5,714 nt of DNA from positions 1 through 5,714 of the forward strand of contig CAZTDD010000220.1 of the NCBI GenBank assembly GCA_964612675.1, given 5' to 3'. The position numbers were made by a program, and so were the translations under genes. Shown here piece by piece: positions 1-5,681 of the stretch. The first letter of the stretch is position 1; every line of letters begins with the position of its first letter. The notes beneath the pieces are model-generated. The model was not told the DNA's origin. It did no database searches and worked only from the letters and a program-made list of their open reading frames with translations. The DNA is from CAZTDD01 sp964612675. GTDB taxonomy: Bacteria > Hinthialibacterota > Hinthialibacteria > Hinthialibacterales > JAKPRU01.

Positions 1-12
1 AGAGGGGGTTGA
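1..12. repeat. Possible end of a further repeat copy at the window edge
   Basis: AGAGGGGGTTGA at the very start matches the minus strand of 5633-5644 exactly and lies 71 nt before the like-oriented GGGGTTGA of the left repeat copy (76-83). It may be the tail of another unit that is cut off by the window. Confidence 0.35.
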
Positions 13-34
13 CACCTCACTTCCCGCATCCCGT

Positions 35-85
35 CGACTTTTTGCGACCCCGTCAGGATTGGGGAGGGCTCGGGTGGGGTTGATT
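35..85 (-). repeat. 51-nt intergenic repeat, left copy (inverted)
   Basis: The reverse complement of this stretch aligns without gaps to 5631-5681: 38 of 51 positions match. The matches concentrate in three blocks: AATCAACCCC (76-85 as complement), CCCCAATC in the middle, and GCAAAAAGTCG (35-45 as complement). The 11 nt between the first two blocks have diverged. It lies about 48 nt beyond the FAD gene stop. It probably belongs to a dispersed non-coding repeat family, though only two full copies are visible. Confidence 0.7.
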
Positions 86-132
86 ATTGTCGAGTGTTCC
101 GTCCATGGACCATACTCACAAACAGAATCTCT

Positions 133-1515
133 CTATCCCCGCCGCTTGGCCAAATACTCTCCATACTCGGAAATATCGAGTTCCTGCCCCTGCTCAGCCA
201 AATCATTTTGAATCTTGGAAATAGAAACTTTCTGCAAGGAACTTCCGTCTTCAAGGCACTGCGCGGCAGTCGTCCCAGCTGCGAATCCCATTTGCGCACA
301 GGTCGCCATTACCCGCATCGAGCTCATCGCCATTTGATCGGCTGAAGCACATCGTCCGGCCACAAGCAAATTCTTCGCGCCCCTCACGATAAGGCTCCGC
401 AGCGGAATCGGATACGGATCGAGGTTCGTAGTAATCCCCGTTCCGGCACGTTCGATTTTATCCGGCCAATGGTAATCGATGTGATAGGTACCTACCGCAA
501 CGATATCGCTGAAAGATTTGGAAGCTTTCACCTCTTTTTCCGTCAGCACATGCTCCCCTACGGCCCGGCGCGCGCCACGTATGCCAATCTGTCGAGAGAC
601 CGACGCCAACACGTGAGTGTCGTAGACTCTGCCCCGATATCCGTGCGTCTGAAGATAATAGATAAGTCCCATCATCTGACGACGCGCCTGTATCTCAGCC
701 GCAGACAGACTTTCCCCGTCGCACGAATCGAATCCGATAACCTTCATTTTCACTTCCGCCTTCCCTGAGGGAAAATTGTGGACGGTGGTCATCGGCAAGT
801 CTTCGTCCCTCTCCCAGGTGGGACAATTCGCGGGCAAATACGGTTGAACCGGTTTTCCCGTATCCCAAAGCGTGAAATAGAGGCTCATTGGCAGCTGAAC
901 ATTCGGTCCCTCGTGCATGGTTTCGAATCCACAATAGTCGGTCACAAAACAATCTCCCGTCGCGTCCACAAGCACTTGCGGCTGATAAAGGATTCGCTTT
1001 CCTGGAGTCGCGACCAGGATTTCACCGACTTTTCCAGCATGATCCGCACGAGCGTCGGTCACTTGTGCGTGCAGATGTACTTCGACTCCTTTTCCTAAAA
1101 CCAGCTCTTGCAGGAAGAAAGCGCACCCCTCGAGGTCATACGGCCGTCGGTCGGAATCGGGATTGTAGGGAGCAATCAGATCGTATTCCGACAGCGTCGC
1201 AATCAATTCGTCGAACGGTTTATTTACGCGCTTCGTATCGCCGCAAAAACCGGCGACACCGCCCGCGGTGCCCTGTCCGCCCAACACATTGTGCGGCTCG
1301 ATCAGTACCACACGGTGACCGTTTTGTTTCGCACCGATCGCGGCCATCACTCCCGCAAATCCCGCACCGGCAACAAGAACATCCACCTCACGAGTCTCCG
1401 TCGGACATCCAATCTCAATGGATTTCCCCTCGGCAATCCCAGGCGCAGCCGCCGCAAAGGCGGCGGTTGCCGTACCTTTCACAAAGCTGCGTCGATCACA
1501 CTCTTTCTTATTCAT
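133..1515 (-). CDS. Tat-exported FAD-dependent oxidoreductase (FAD_oxidored type)
   Basis: A 460-residue flavoprotein of probable redox function; the substrate is unknown. Seen: a twin-arginine motif RRSFVK (residues 8-13) followed by an Ala-rich hydrophobic stretch (15-25), then a Rossmann nucleotide-binding motif GAGFAG (50-55) with Glu73 at the end of the second strand and GGQGTAGG (79-86). An LVDATGD motif (182-188), SRQIGIRGARR (307-317), PIPLRSLI (369-376) and a C-terminal block NLLVAGR...SMRVMATCAQMG (382-410) follow; this order is typical of the PF12831 family, and the length fits. The ATG at 1515 is preferred because AGGAG lies 4 nt upstream and the Tat signal then sits at the N-terminus. 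An in-frame TTG at 1608 would add 31 residues in front of the Tat motif with no clear ribosome site. The gene lies 242 nt downstream of the sulfatase, so it may have its own promoter. Relatives are sometimes labelled 'xanthan lyase', but no lyase domain is visible. Family call firm, substrate open. Confidence 0.92.
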   Translation of the reverse strand: MNKKECDRRSFVKGTATAAFAAAAPGIAEGKSIEIGCPTETREVDVLVAGAGFAGVMAAIGAKQNGHRVVLIEPHNVLGGQGTAGGVAGFCGDTKRVNKPFDELIATLSEYDLIAPYNPDSDRRPYDLEGCAFFLQELVLGKGVEVHLHAQVTDARADHAGKVGEILVATPGKRILYQPQVLVDATGDCFVTDYCGFETMHEGPNVQLPMSLYFTLWDTGKPVQPYLPANCPTWERDEDLPMTTVHNFPSGKAEVKMKVIGFDSCDGESLSAAEIQARRQMMGLIYYLQTHGYRGRVYDTHVLASVSRQIGIRGARRAVGEHVLTEKEVKASKSFSDIVAVGTYHIDYHWPDKIERAGTGITTNLDPYPIPLRSLIVRGAKNLLVAGRCASADQMAMSSMRVMATCAQMGFAAGTTAAQCLEDGSSLQKVSISKIQNDLAEQGQELDISEYGEYLAKRRG

Positions 1516-1519
1516 AATG

Positions 1520-1524
1520 CTCCT
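1520..1524 (-). promoter_or_regulatory. Ribosome binding site of the FAD oxidoreductase
   Basis: AGGAG on the minus strand, 4 nt before the ATG at 1515. The spacing is short but usable. It supports this start over the in-frame TTG at 1608. Confidence 0.6.
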
Positions 1525-1621
1525 AATATTGTGTTTCCATGTTCTTAACGGGGTTAAACATCGATGCAGAATACAGATACCCGTCGGGCTCTGAAAGTTC
1601 TTCGTCAACGATGCGGATCAT

Positions 1622-1707
1622 ATTATGCGACTCCGCTTCGGCATCCGGTAACTTTTGCTAAATCTTGCCAACAAGCAAACTCGCATAATTACCATCATTG
1701 TTTATGC
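1622..1707. repeat. Three copies of a TTATGC motif, possible operator
   Basis: ATTATGCGA at 1622-1630 recurs as its perfect 9-nt reverse complement at 1681-1689, and a third shorter copy, TTATGC followed by AGA, lies at 1702-1707. The second and third copies form a 6-bp inverted repeat with a 13-nt spacer. Repeated half-sites in the only long gap of the block look like protein-binding sites for controlling the FAD gene. No regulator gene is in the window to pair with them. Confidence 0.35.
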
Positions 1708-1719
1708 AGATAACAAATT

Positions 1720-1745
1720 GGCTCATCATTTCGATAGTCCGAGCC
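1720..1745 (-). terminator. Weak stem-loop after the sulfatase gene
   Basis: On the minus strand GGCTC and GAGCC can pair (5 bp, plus one G-U pair) around a loop of about 16 nt, followed by AATTTGTTAT. It lies 13 nt past the sulfatase stop codon. The stem is short, the loop large and the T run interrupted, so it is at best a weak intrinsic terminator and may be chance. Confidence 0.2.
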
Positions 1746-1757
1746 TATATACCAAAC

Positions 1758-3236
1758 TCATTTTGTCTTATTTAAAACCAGCGGTTTCAGCTCTTGTACC
1801 CACCCTGCAGGCCGTTGATTTCTACCCTCTCTTCCCACGTCCCCCAGGTCCCGACGCGCTTCGTCCGCGTACCCGGTGAGTCGTTCAACAACCTCGGGAT
1901 ATTTACTTGCCAAATCCGTTGTTTCACCGATATCGTCTTCCAGATCATAGAGCGCCGCTGCGCTGTCCTCGGTCTGACGTCGACCGTGTCCACGGTATTT
2001 CCCTTGTAACGGCAAATACAACTTCCACTTTCCCGACCGAACGGCCTGCAACTGGTCCACCATATAATAGTAGAACGCTTCGTACGGCGATTCAGTTTTG
2101 TCTGCTCCCGATAACAAATCCGAGATATTCTTTCCGTCAATAATTCGATCTTCCGCTGGTTTTGTTCCCGACAGATACGCAAACGTCGGCAAGAGATCCA
2201 TCATGGTACATATCTCATCGCACATCGTACCTTGAGGAATCCTCCCCGGAGAACGCGCGATCGAAACCACTCGCATTGCGCCCTCGCTCGTATCGTATCC
2301 CCAGCCCCGCAGCGGACCGTTACTGCCTCCATGTCCTTTCACGGCACCGTTGTCGGAAACGAAAAGAACAAAGGTATTCTCATCGATACCGAGTTCTTCA
2401 AGCAGTTTTAGGACTTCTTTCGACGACCAATCGATTTCTTCGACGGAATCGCCGTAGAGGCCGTTGGCGGATTTCCCCCGGAATTCCGGTCCAACACTGG
2501 GATACCGTCTACTGCCCGGATTCGCGTGCGATAACAGCAAGAAGAACGGCTTGTTTCTATTTGAACGGATAAATTGTGAAGCTTCCTCTGTGTATCGTCG
2601 GGTGATCGTATTCAAGTCCACAGGCGCTTCGATCACTTGCTCATTCCGCAGCAGCGGTAAAGGCGGCCAATCGGAATTGATCGTTGGGACCATATCCTCG
2701 CTGTACGGAATACCGTAATAATAATCAAATCCCTGACGGTTCGGCAAAAACTCCGGTTGATCTCCCAAATGCCATTTCCCTATACAGGCGGTGGCGTAGC
2801 CGGCATTTTTCAAAACTTCGGCAATTGTGATTTCATTTGGATGCAGTCCTTTCGCCGCAATGGGACGCAATACAGAGCCGCCTTTGTCGCTCTCATGCAT
2901 ATTCACACGGCGCGGATAGCATCCGGTCATCAAGCTCGCCCTGGACGGCGTACAAACACCGCTCGCCGAATAGAAACTGGTCAATCGCATCCCTTCCTGA
3001 GCCATTCGATCCAGATTCGGGGTCCGATGCCTGGTCGAACCGAAACAGCCGATATCTCCATAGCCGAGATTATCGCACAAGATAATTATGAAATTCGGTT
3101 GGTCTTGGTTTTCTCCGGTGATTTTCTCCGCACCCGTTCCGGGAGAAATCATACTGCAGGAAGAGCCGAGGGCCGCCACGCTTGAAGTCGTGACAGCCCT
3201 CTTAAGAAAATCTCTGCGATGGATTGTGTTCGACAA
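1758..3236 (-). CDS. Tat-exported type I (S1) sulfatase with an atypical active site
   Basis: A 492-residue formylglycine-type sulfatase that should hydrolyse a sulfate ester outside the cytoplasm. Seen: Tat motif RRDFLK (7-12), then a hydrophobic stretch ending in LGSSC, so Cys27 could be a lipid anchor although the lipobox is imperfect. The maturation motif CTPSR (95-99) carries Cys95, which would become formylglycine, followed by ASLMTG. GKWHLG (153-158) supplies the usual Lys and His, and SDNG (294-297) the metal-binding Asp-Asn. The C-terminal part has the usual AVRSGKWKLY and LYDLEDD stretches. Differences: DN (55-56) instead of the common DD, NPGS (239-242) where many relatives have an 'PH' His, and Gly313 where a Lys is common before the 'EGG' stretch. 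The start is a TTG, chosen because a perfect AGGAGG lies 6 nt upstream; an in-frame TTG at 3263 would put that site inside the gene. A maturase is needed but is not in the window. Family firm, substrate unknown. Confidence 0.92.
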   Translation of the reverse strand: MSNTIHRRDFLKRAVTTSSVAALGSSCSMISPGTGAEKITGENQDQPNFIIILCDNLGYGDIGCFGSTRHRTPNLDRMAQEGMRLTSFYSASGVCTPSRASLMTGCYPRRVNMHESDKGGSVLRPIAAKGLHPNEITIAEVLKNAGYATACIGKWHLGDQPEFLPNRQGFDYYYGIPYSEDMVPTINSDWPPLPLLRNEQVIEAPVDLNTITRRYTEEASQFIRSNRNKPFFLLLSHANPGSRRYPSVGPEFRGKSANGLYGDSVEEIDWSSKEVLKLLEELGIDENTFVLFVSDNGAVKGHGGSNGPLRGWGYDTSEGAMRVVSIARSPGRIPQGTMCDEICTMMDLLPTFAYLSGTKPAEDRIIDGKNISDLLSGADKTESPYEAFYYYMVDQLQAVRSGKWKLYLPLQGKYRGHGRRQTEDSAAALYDLEDDIGETTDLASKYPEVVERLTGYADEARRDLGDVGREGRNQRPAGWVQELKPLVLNKTK

Positions 3237-3242
3237 AACAAT

Positions 3243-3248
3243 CCTCCT
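3243..3248 (-). promoter_or_regulatory. Strong ribosome binding site that sets the sulfatase TTG start
   Basis: A perfect AGGAGG on the minus strand, 6 nt before the TTG at 3236. No ATG competes nearby. It decides the start codon and shows that the rare TTG start is compensated by a strong site. Confidence 0.8.
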
Positions 3249-3272
3249 TGAAAAAAGCCCCAAAAACTAGAA

Positions 3273-4202
3273 TTACGCTTTCAACGACTCCAACGCTTTT
3301 CGCGCGGTGATCCGAACGATATAGGCTTTGTCATCTGTCTTCTTTTTTATTTTTTCGATTGCAGCATCCTTGGCACCGCTGCCTGTTCTCTGCTTTGCAC
3401 CATAATTGGCAATGCCAACGATCGCAGCGCATCGGTGATGCTCCTGTGGAGCGTTGTCCAGCCAGGAACCATAGAGGCTCAGCGCGTCGATCTCGCAATC
3501 GTTCTGCAACATCCTGTCAATATAAAGGAGGCAGCTGTCGCTGAACTCCCTCAGTTGCGTTTCCGTATACCCGTCCGGCTGAGCAAATTCGGGACTGTTT
3601 TCTTTTCCCGCCTCACGTCCGATATGCGCCAGTGCACGAAAAGCGGCCAGCGAAACCTCCGTCTTCCTGGACCGCCTCTCTTTGAGCACTGCGTCAATCG
3701 CCGTCGGGTCCGCCCGGTGCCCAAGTGCGGCCAGAATGCGCGGTTTGAAGTCGTCGTCCGCTTCTTTCAGACCTTCGCACAACGCCTCAGTCGTCTCTCT
3801 GCCGGGTATTCGTTCCAGACAGAAGACCGCTTCTTCTCGAAGTTCGTCATCATCGAGCCACTTTGCGATAGCAGGGACAAATCGCTCATCCGCAATTTTC
3901 GAAAGGTGTCGACATGCGATCTTTTTCGACCAGGTCGGATAATCGCCATTCAGCACGGTCATAAATGAATCAACAACCGCATACCATCGCTCCCCAGACA
4001 GTTTCACGCCGACGGAATGCGTGATTAGCTGGAGTGCTTCATCGGCCGCCTTTGCGATTTTCATATTGTCCGAAACGAGCAATTCGCTCAGCGGAACAAC
4101 GACTTCGGGATCTTGCGAACCGGCTTTCATCCATGCGTTCAGCTGGGTCTGTTCTTCGTCGCTCTTTATGTCTTTCAGGAATTCTTGCGATTCAGGTTTC
4201 AT
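3273..4202 (-). CDS. HEAT-repeat protein without export signal
   Basis: A 309-residue alpha-helical repeat protein, probably a protein-binding scaffold; the partner is unknown. Helix-pair repeats of HEAT/PBS-lyase type are seen at about residues 35-61, 107-133 (FVPAIAKWLDDDELREEAV pattern), 136-163, 166-195 and 278-308, with a degenerate unit around 256-270. The stretch at about 197-255 fits the repeat poorly and may be a linker or diverged helices. The N-terminus is hydrophilic and acidic (ESQEFLKDIKSDEEQ), with no signal peptide or membrane segment, so a cytoplasmic place is likely, unlike its three exported neighbours. The ATG at 4202 is preferred: AAGGAG lies 10 nt upstream. An in-frame ATG at 4259 would overlap the upstream gene by 13 nt and has no ribosome site. 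Gaps of 44 nt to the upstream gene and 36 nt to the sulfatase suggest one transcript. No catalytic residues of a phycobilin lyase can be assigned. Fold likely, role unknown. Confidence 0.83.
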   Translation of the reverse strand: MKPESQEFLKDIKSDEEQTQLNAWMKAGSQDPEVVVPLSELLVSDNMKIAKAADEALQLITHSVGVKLSGERWYAVVDSFMTVLNGDYPTWSKKIACRHLSKIADERFVPAIAKWLDDDELREEAVFCLERIPGRETTEALCEGLKEADDDFKPRILAALGHRADPTAIDAVLKERRSRKTEVSLAAFRALAHIGREAGKENSPEFAQPDGYTETQLREFSDSCLLYIDRMLQNDCEIDALSLYGSWLDNAPQEHHRCAAIVGIANYGAKQRTGSGAKDAAIEKIKKKTDDKAYIVRITARKALESLKA

Positions 4203-4212
4203 TGTGTTTTCA

Positions 4213-4218
4213 CTCCTT
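4213..4218 (-). promoter_or_regulatory. Ribosome binding site of the HEAT-repeat gene
   Basis: AAGGAG on the minus strand, 10 nt before the ATG at 4202. The spacing is slightly long. It supports the shorter start over the ATG at 4259. Confidence 0.6.
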
Positions 4219-4246
4219 ACCGATTCTCGTTTGTGTCGTCCATGGC

Positions 4247-5572
4247 CTAGAGATGCCATTCGCCGCGTCCCGGTTTGCTGAGAAGGCGATTCGCCTCTTC
4301 GTCACCGATAACACGCTCGTTCACAGGATCCCAACGGAGCTCCCGTCGAAGGTTCCAGCTCAAATTCCCTAGAATACAGAGTGTCGCCACTCTGTGAGCC
4401 GCTTCGATATGCATGATTGGCTTTTCACGCGTTTTGATACAGTCAAAGAAGTTCTCGACATGTCCCGGACTGTGAAAAACCTCGACACCGTCGGCAGGTA
4501 CAGTATAGTCTTTCGCTTTTTGCTCGGTGTCGGTTTCAGGAGTATCGCCGTAGGTGACAATTAAATTCCCTTTATCGCCGATGTAATTCGCTCCGTAAGA
4601 ACCGCGAACCCAATCAAACCCCGCCTCATGCGGCTCGCCGGGCTGTGCCCAGATCAGGGTCCAGTCAGGGTCCTTGAATTCGTAGACGACTTTCATATGA
4701 ACCGGTGAATCGTAAATCCCTTTGTGGTGTGGATCGGCGAGCGTTTTTACCGATACGGGACCGGTATGATCGCAATTCATAATCCATAATGCGACGCTCA
4801 TGACATGCGCGCCCCGGTCGCGAATCTGACCGCCTCCGCTGAACTGCATCCAACGAAACGCCCCGTGAGTCCGTTTTTCATTGTACGGGACCCACCGTGC
4901 AGGGCCGACCCATTTGTCGTAGTCAAGATGCTCAGGCGGTTCCGAGTTAGGGTGCCAGTTTCCTGAGGGTGTCTCATAATGCCAGCATCGAACCTCATGC
5001 ACGCGGCCGATCTGATCGTTGGCGATATATTTGTTCGCATGATAGGCGCCACCCTGCGATCTCCCCTGCGAGCCGACCTGAACAACCCGGGCATAGCGAT
5101 CGGCGGTAGTTACCATTCCACGACCTTCTTCGATTGTTTTGCACGCGGGCTTCTCGACATACACATCTTTTCCTGCTTCGCAGGCGTCAATACAATGGAG
5201 TGCGTGCCAGTGGTCCGGCGATGCGATGAAAACAGCGTCAATTTCCTCTTGGTCGAGCAGTTCCCGATAATCATTGTACAGCTTAATCTTTTTCTTTCGC
5301 TCCGCGTCTCCGGCCGCCGCCCGTTCCGCCGCCTGATCGAGCCGCTTTTCATCCACATCGCAAATATACTTCGACCAGTCTCTCACAAAGCGCCGGCCTC
5401 TGCCGCCCACACCGATGTGTCCCAATACAAGCGAGTCGCTGGGAGCCGGGCGATTGGGTGCGCTGAAAACATAATGCGGCGGGATAATTTGAAATGCCGC
5501 AACCCCCGCCGCGGCCGTTTTCCCGGTCTGCGAAAGAAACTCGCGCCGGGTACTCCTTCTCTTTTCCGCCAT
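4247..5572 (-). CDS. Tat-exported Gfo/Idh/MocA-family oxidoreductase
   Basis: A 441-residue NAD(P)-dependent dehydrogenase-like protein; the family acts on sugars, inositols and related polyols. Seen: Tat motif TRREFLSQT (8-16) with an Ala-rich stretch and probable cleavage near VFSAP (35-39). An N-terminal Rossmann domain follows with GVGGRG (54-59), CDVDEKR (71-77), FIASPDHWH (115-123) and the EKP motif (140-142), whose Lys contacts the nicotinamide in the family. The C-terminal domain has GGGQIRDRGAHVMSVALW (246-263) with the usual Asp252 and His256, and ends in RGEWHL, like the PW-L ends of planctomycete-type members. The distance from the glycine motif to CDVD is about 6-8 residues shorter than usual, so the second strand and preceding helix are reduced. 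The ATG at 5572 is chosen because AAGGAG lies 9 nt upstream; an ATG at 5620 and a TTG at 5632 lie further out, before the Tat signal. It is first in the likely operon. Substrate not predictable. Confidence 0.93.
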   Translation of the reverse strand: MAEKRRSTRREFLSQTGKTAAAGVAAFQIIPPHYVFSAPNRPAPSDSLVLGHIGVGGRGRRFVRDWSKYICDVDEKRLDQAAERAAAGDAERKKKIKLYNDYRELLDQEEIDAVFIASPDHWHALHCIDACEAGKDVYVEKPACKTIEEGRGMVTTADRYARVVQVGSQGRSQGGAYHANKYIANDQIGRVHEVRCWHYETPSGNWHPNSEPPEHLDYDKWVGPARWVPYNEKRTHGAFRWMQFSGGGQIRDRGAHVMSVALWIMNCDHTGPVSVKTLADPHHKGIYDSPVHMKVVYEFKDPDWTLIWAQPGEPHEAGFDWVRGSYGANYIGDKGNLIVTYGDTPETDTEQKAKDYTVPADGVEVFHSPGHVENFFDCIKTREKPIMHIEAAHRVATLCILGNLSWNLRRELRWDPVNERVIGDEEANRLLSKPGRGEWHL

Positions 5573-5581
5573 GATCTTCTT

Positions 5582-5587
5582 CTCCTT
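5582..5587 (-). promoter_or_regulatory. Ribosome binding site of the Gfo/Idh gene
   Basis: AAGGAG on the minus strand, 9 nt before the ATG at 5572. The alternative ATG at 5620 has GGAG directly abutting it, with no spacer, so it is unlikely to be used. Confidence 0.7.
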
Positions 5588-5589
5588 TT

Positions 5590-5599
5590 TATCGCGATA
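5590..5599. promoter_or_regulatory. Perfect palindrome TATCGCGATA before the operon
   Basis: A 10-nt perfect palindrome just upstream of the ribosome site of the first gene, about 17 nt from its start codon. The position suits an operator or a small leader hairpin. No regulator is encoded in the window, and one 10-nt palindrome can arise by chance. Confidence 0.25.
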
Positions 5600-5630
5600 G
5601 GTATTCGCTATTCTCAACATCTCCGTTTTC

Positions 5631-5681
5631 AATCAACCCCCTCTGTATCTCCCCCAATCTTGATGGCGCTGCAAAAAGTCG
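5631..5681 (+). repeat. 51-nt intergenic repeat, right copy
   Basis: This is the inverted partner of 35-85, sharing AATCAACCCC (5631-5640), CCCCAATC and GCAAAAAGTCG (5671-5681) at identical spacing. It lies in the leader or promoter region of the Gfo/Idh gene, about 58 nt from its start codon. No clear promoter could be placed within it. Confidence 0.7.

Larger units (their letters stand above)
1516..1757 (-). other. 242-nt intergenic gap rich in inverted repeats
   Basis: Non-coding stretch between the sulfatase stop and the FAD gene start, much longer than the 36-44 nt gaps upstream. It holds several small inverted repeats: GGCTC/GAGCC (1720-1724, 1741-1745), GCATAA/TTATGC (1683-1688, 1702-1707), ATTATGCGA/TCGCATAAT (1622-1630, 1681-1689), TTTGCT/AGCAAA (1654-1659, 1674-1679) and TTAAC-GGG-GTTAA (1545-1557). 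I found no convincing -35/-10 pair with 16-18 nt spacing. No tRNA or open frame with a ribosome site is apparent. It probably holds control elements for the FAD gene, but that is inferred from position and repeat content only. Confidence 0.5.

Noticed and set aside
101..110. The palindrome GTCCATGGAC after the FAD gene, considered as a terminator
   Set aside because: There is no loop, the stem would be only about 3 bp once a loop forms, and no T run follows on the minus strand.
133..1515. Naming the FAD protein a xanthan lyase
   Set aside because: This label is common in databases for the family, but no polysaccharide lyase domain is visible.
888..1517. A 209-residue plus-strand open frame opposite the FAD gene
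   Set aside because: It is antisense to a clear flavoprotein, rich in Arg, Ser, His and Pro, and matches no recognisable family; it is a reading shadow.
1561..1608. A longer N-terminus for the FAD protein from the TTG at 1608
   Set aside because: It would bury the Tat motif about 39 residues in, has no good ribosome site, and AGGAG precedes the ATG at 1515.
2162..2572. A 136-residue plus-strand open frame opposite the sulfatase
   Set aside because: It is antisense to conserved sulfatase motifs and very rich in Arg and Ser, as expected of a shadow frame.
3435..3968. A 177-residue plus-strand open frame opposite the HEAT gene
   Set aside because: It lacks a recognisable domain and its composition follows the complement of the HEAT gene codons.
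4203..4259. A longer HEAT protein starting at the ATG at 4259
   Set aside because: It overlaps the Gfo/Idh stop, has no ribosome site, and the ATG at 4202 has AAGGAG upstream.
5573..5640. A sigma-70-like promoter before the Gfo/Idh gene (TTGATT with a possible -10 near 5610)
   Set aside because: The 17-nt spacing can be found, but the -10 box matches only about two of six consensus bases, so I could not support it.
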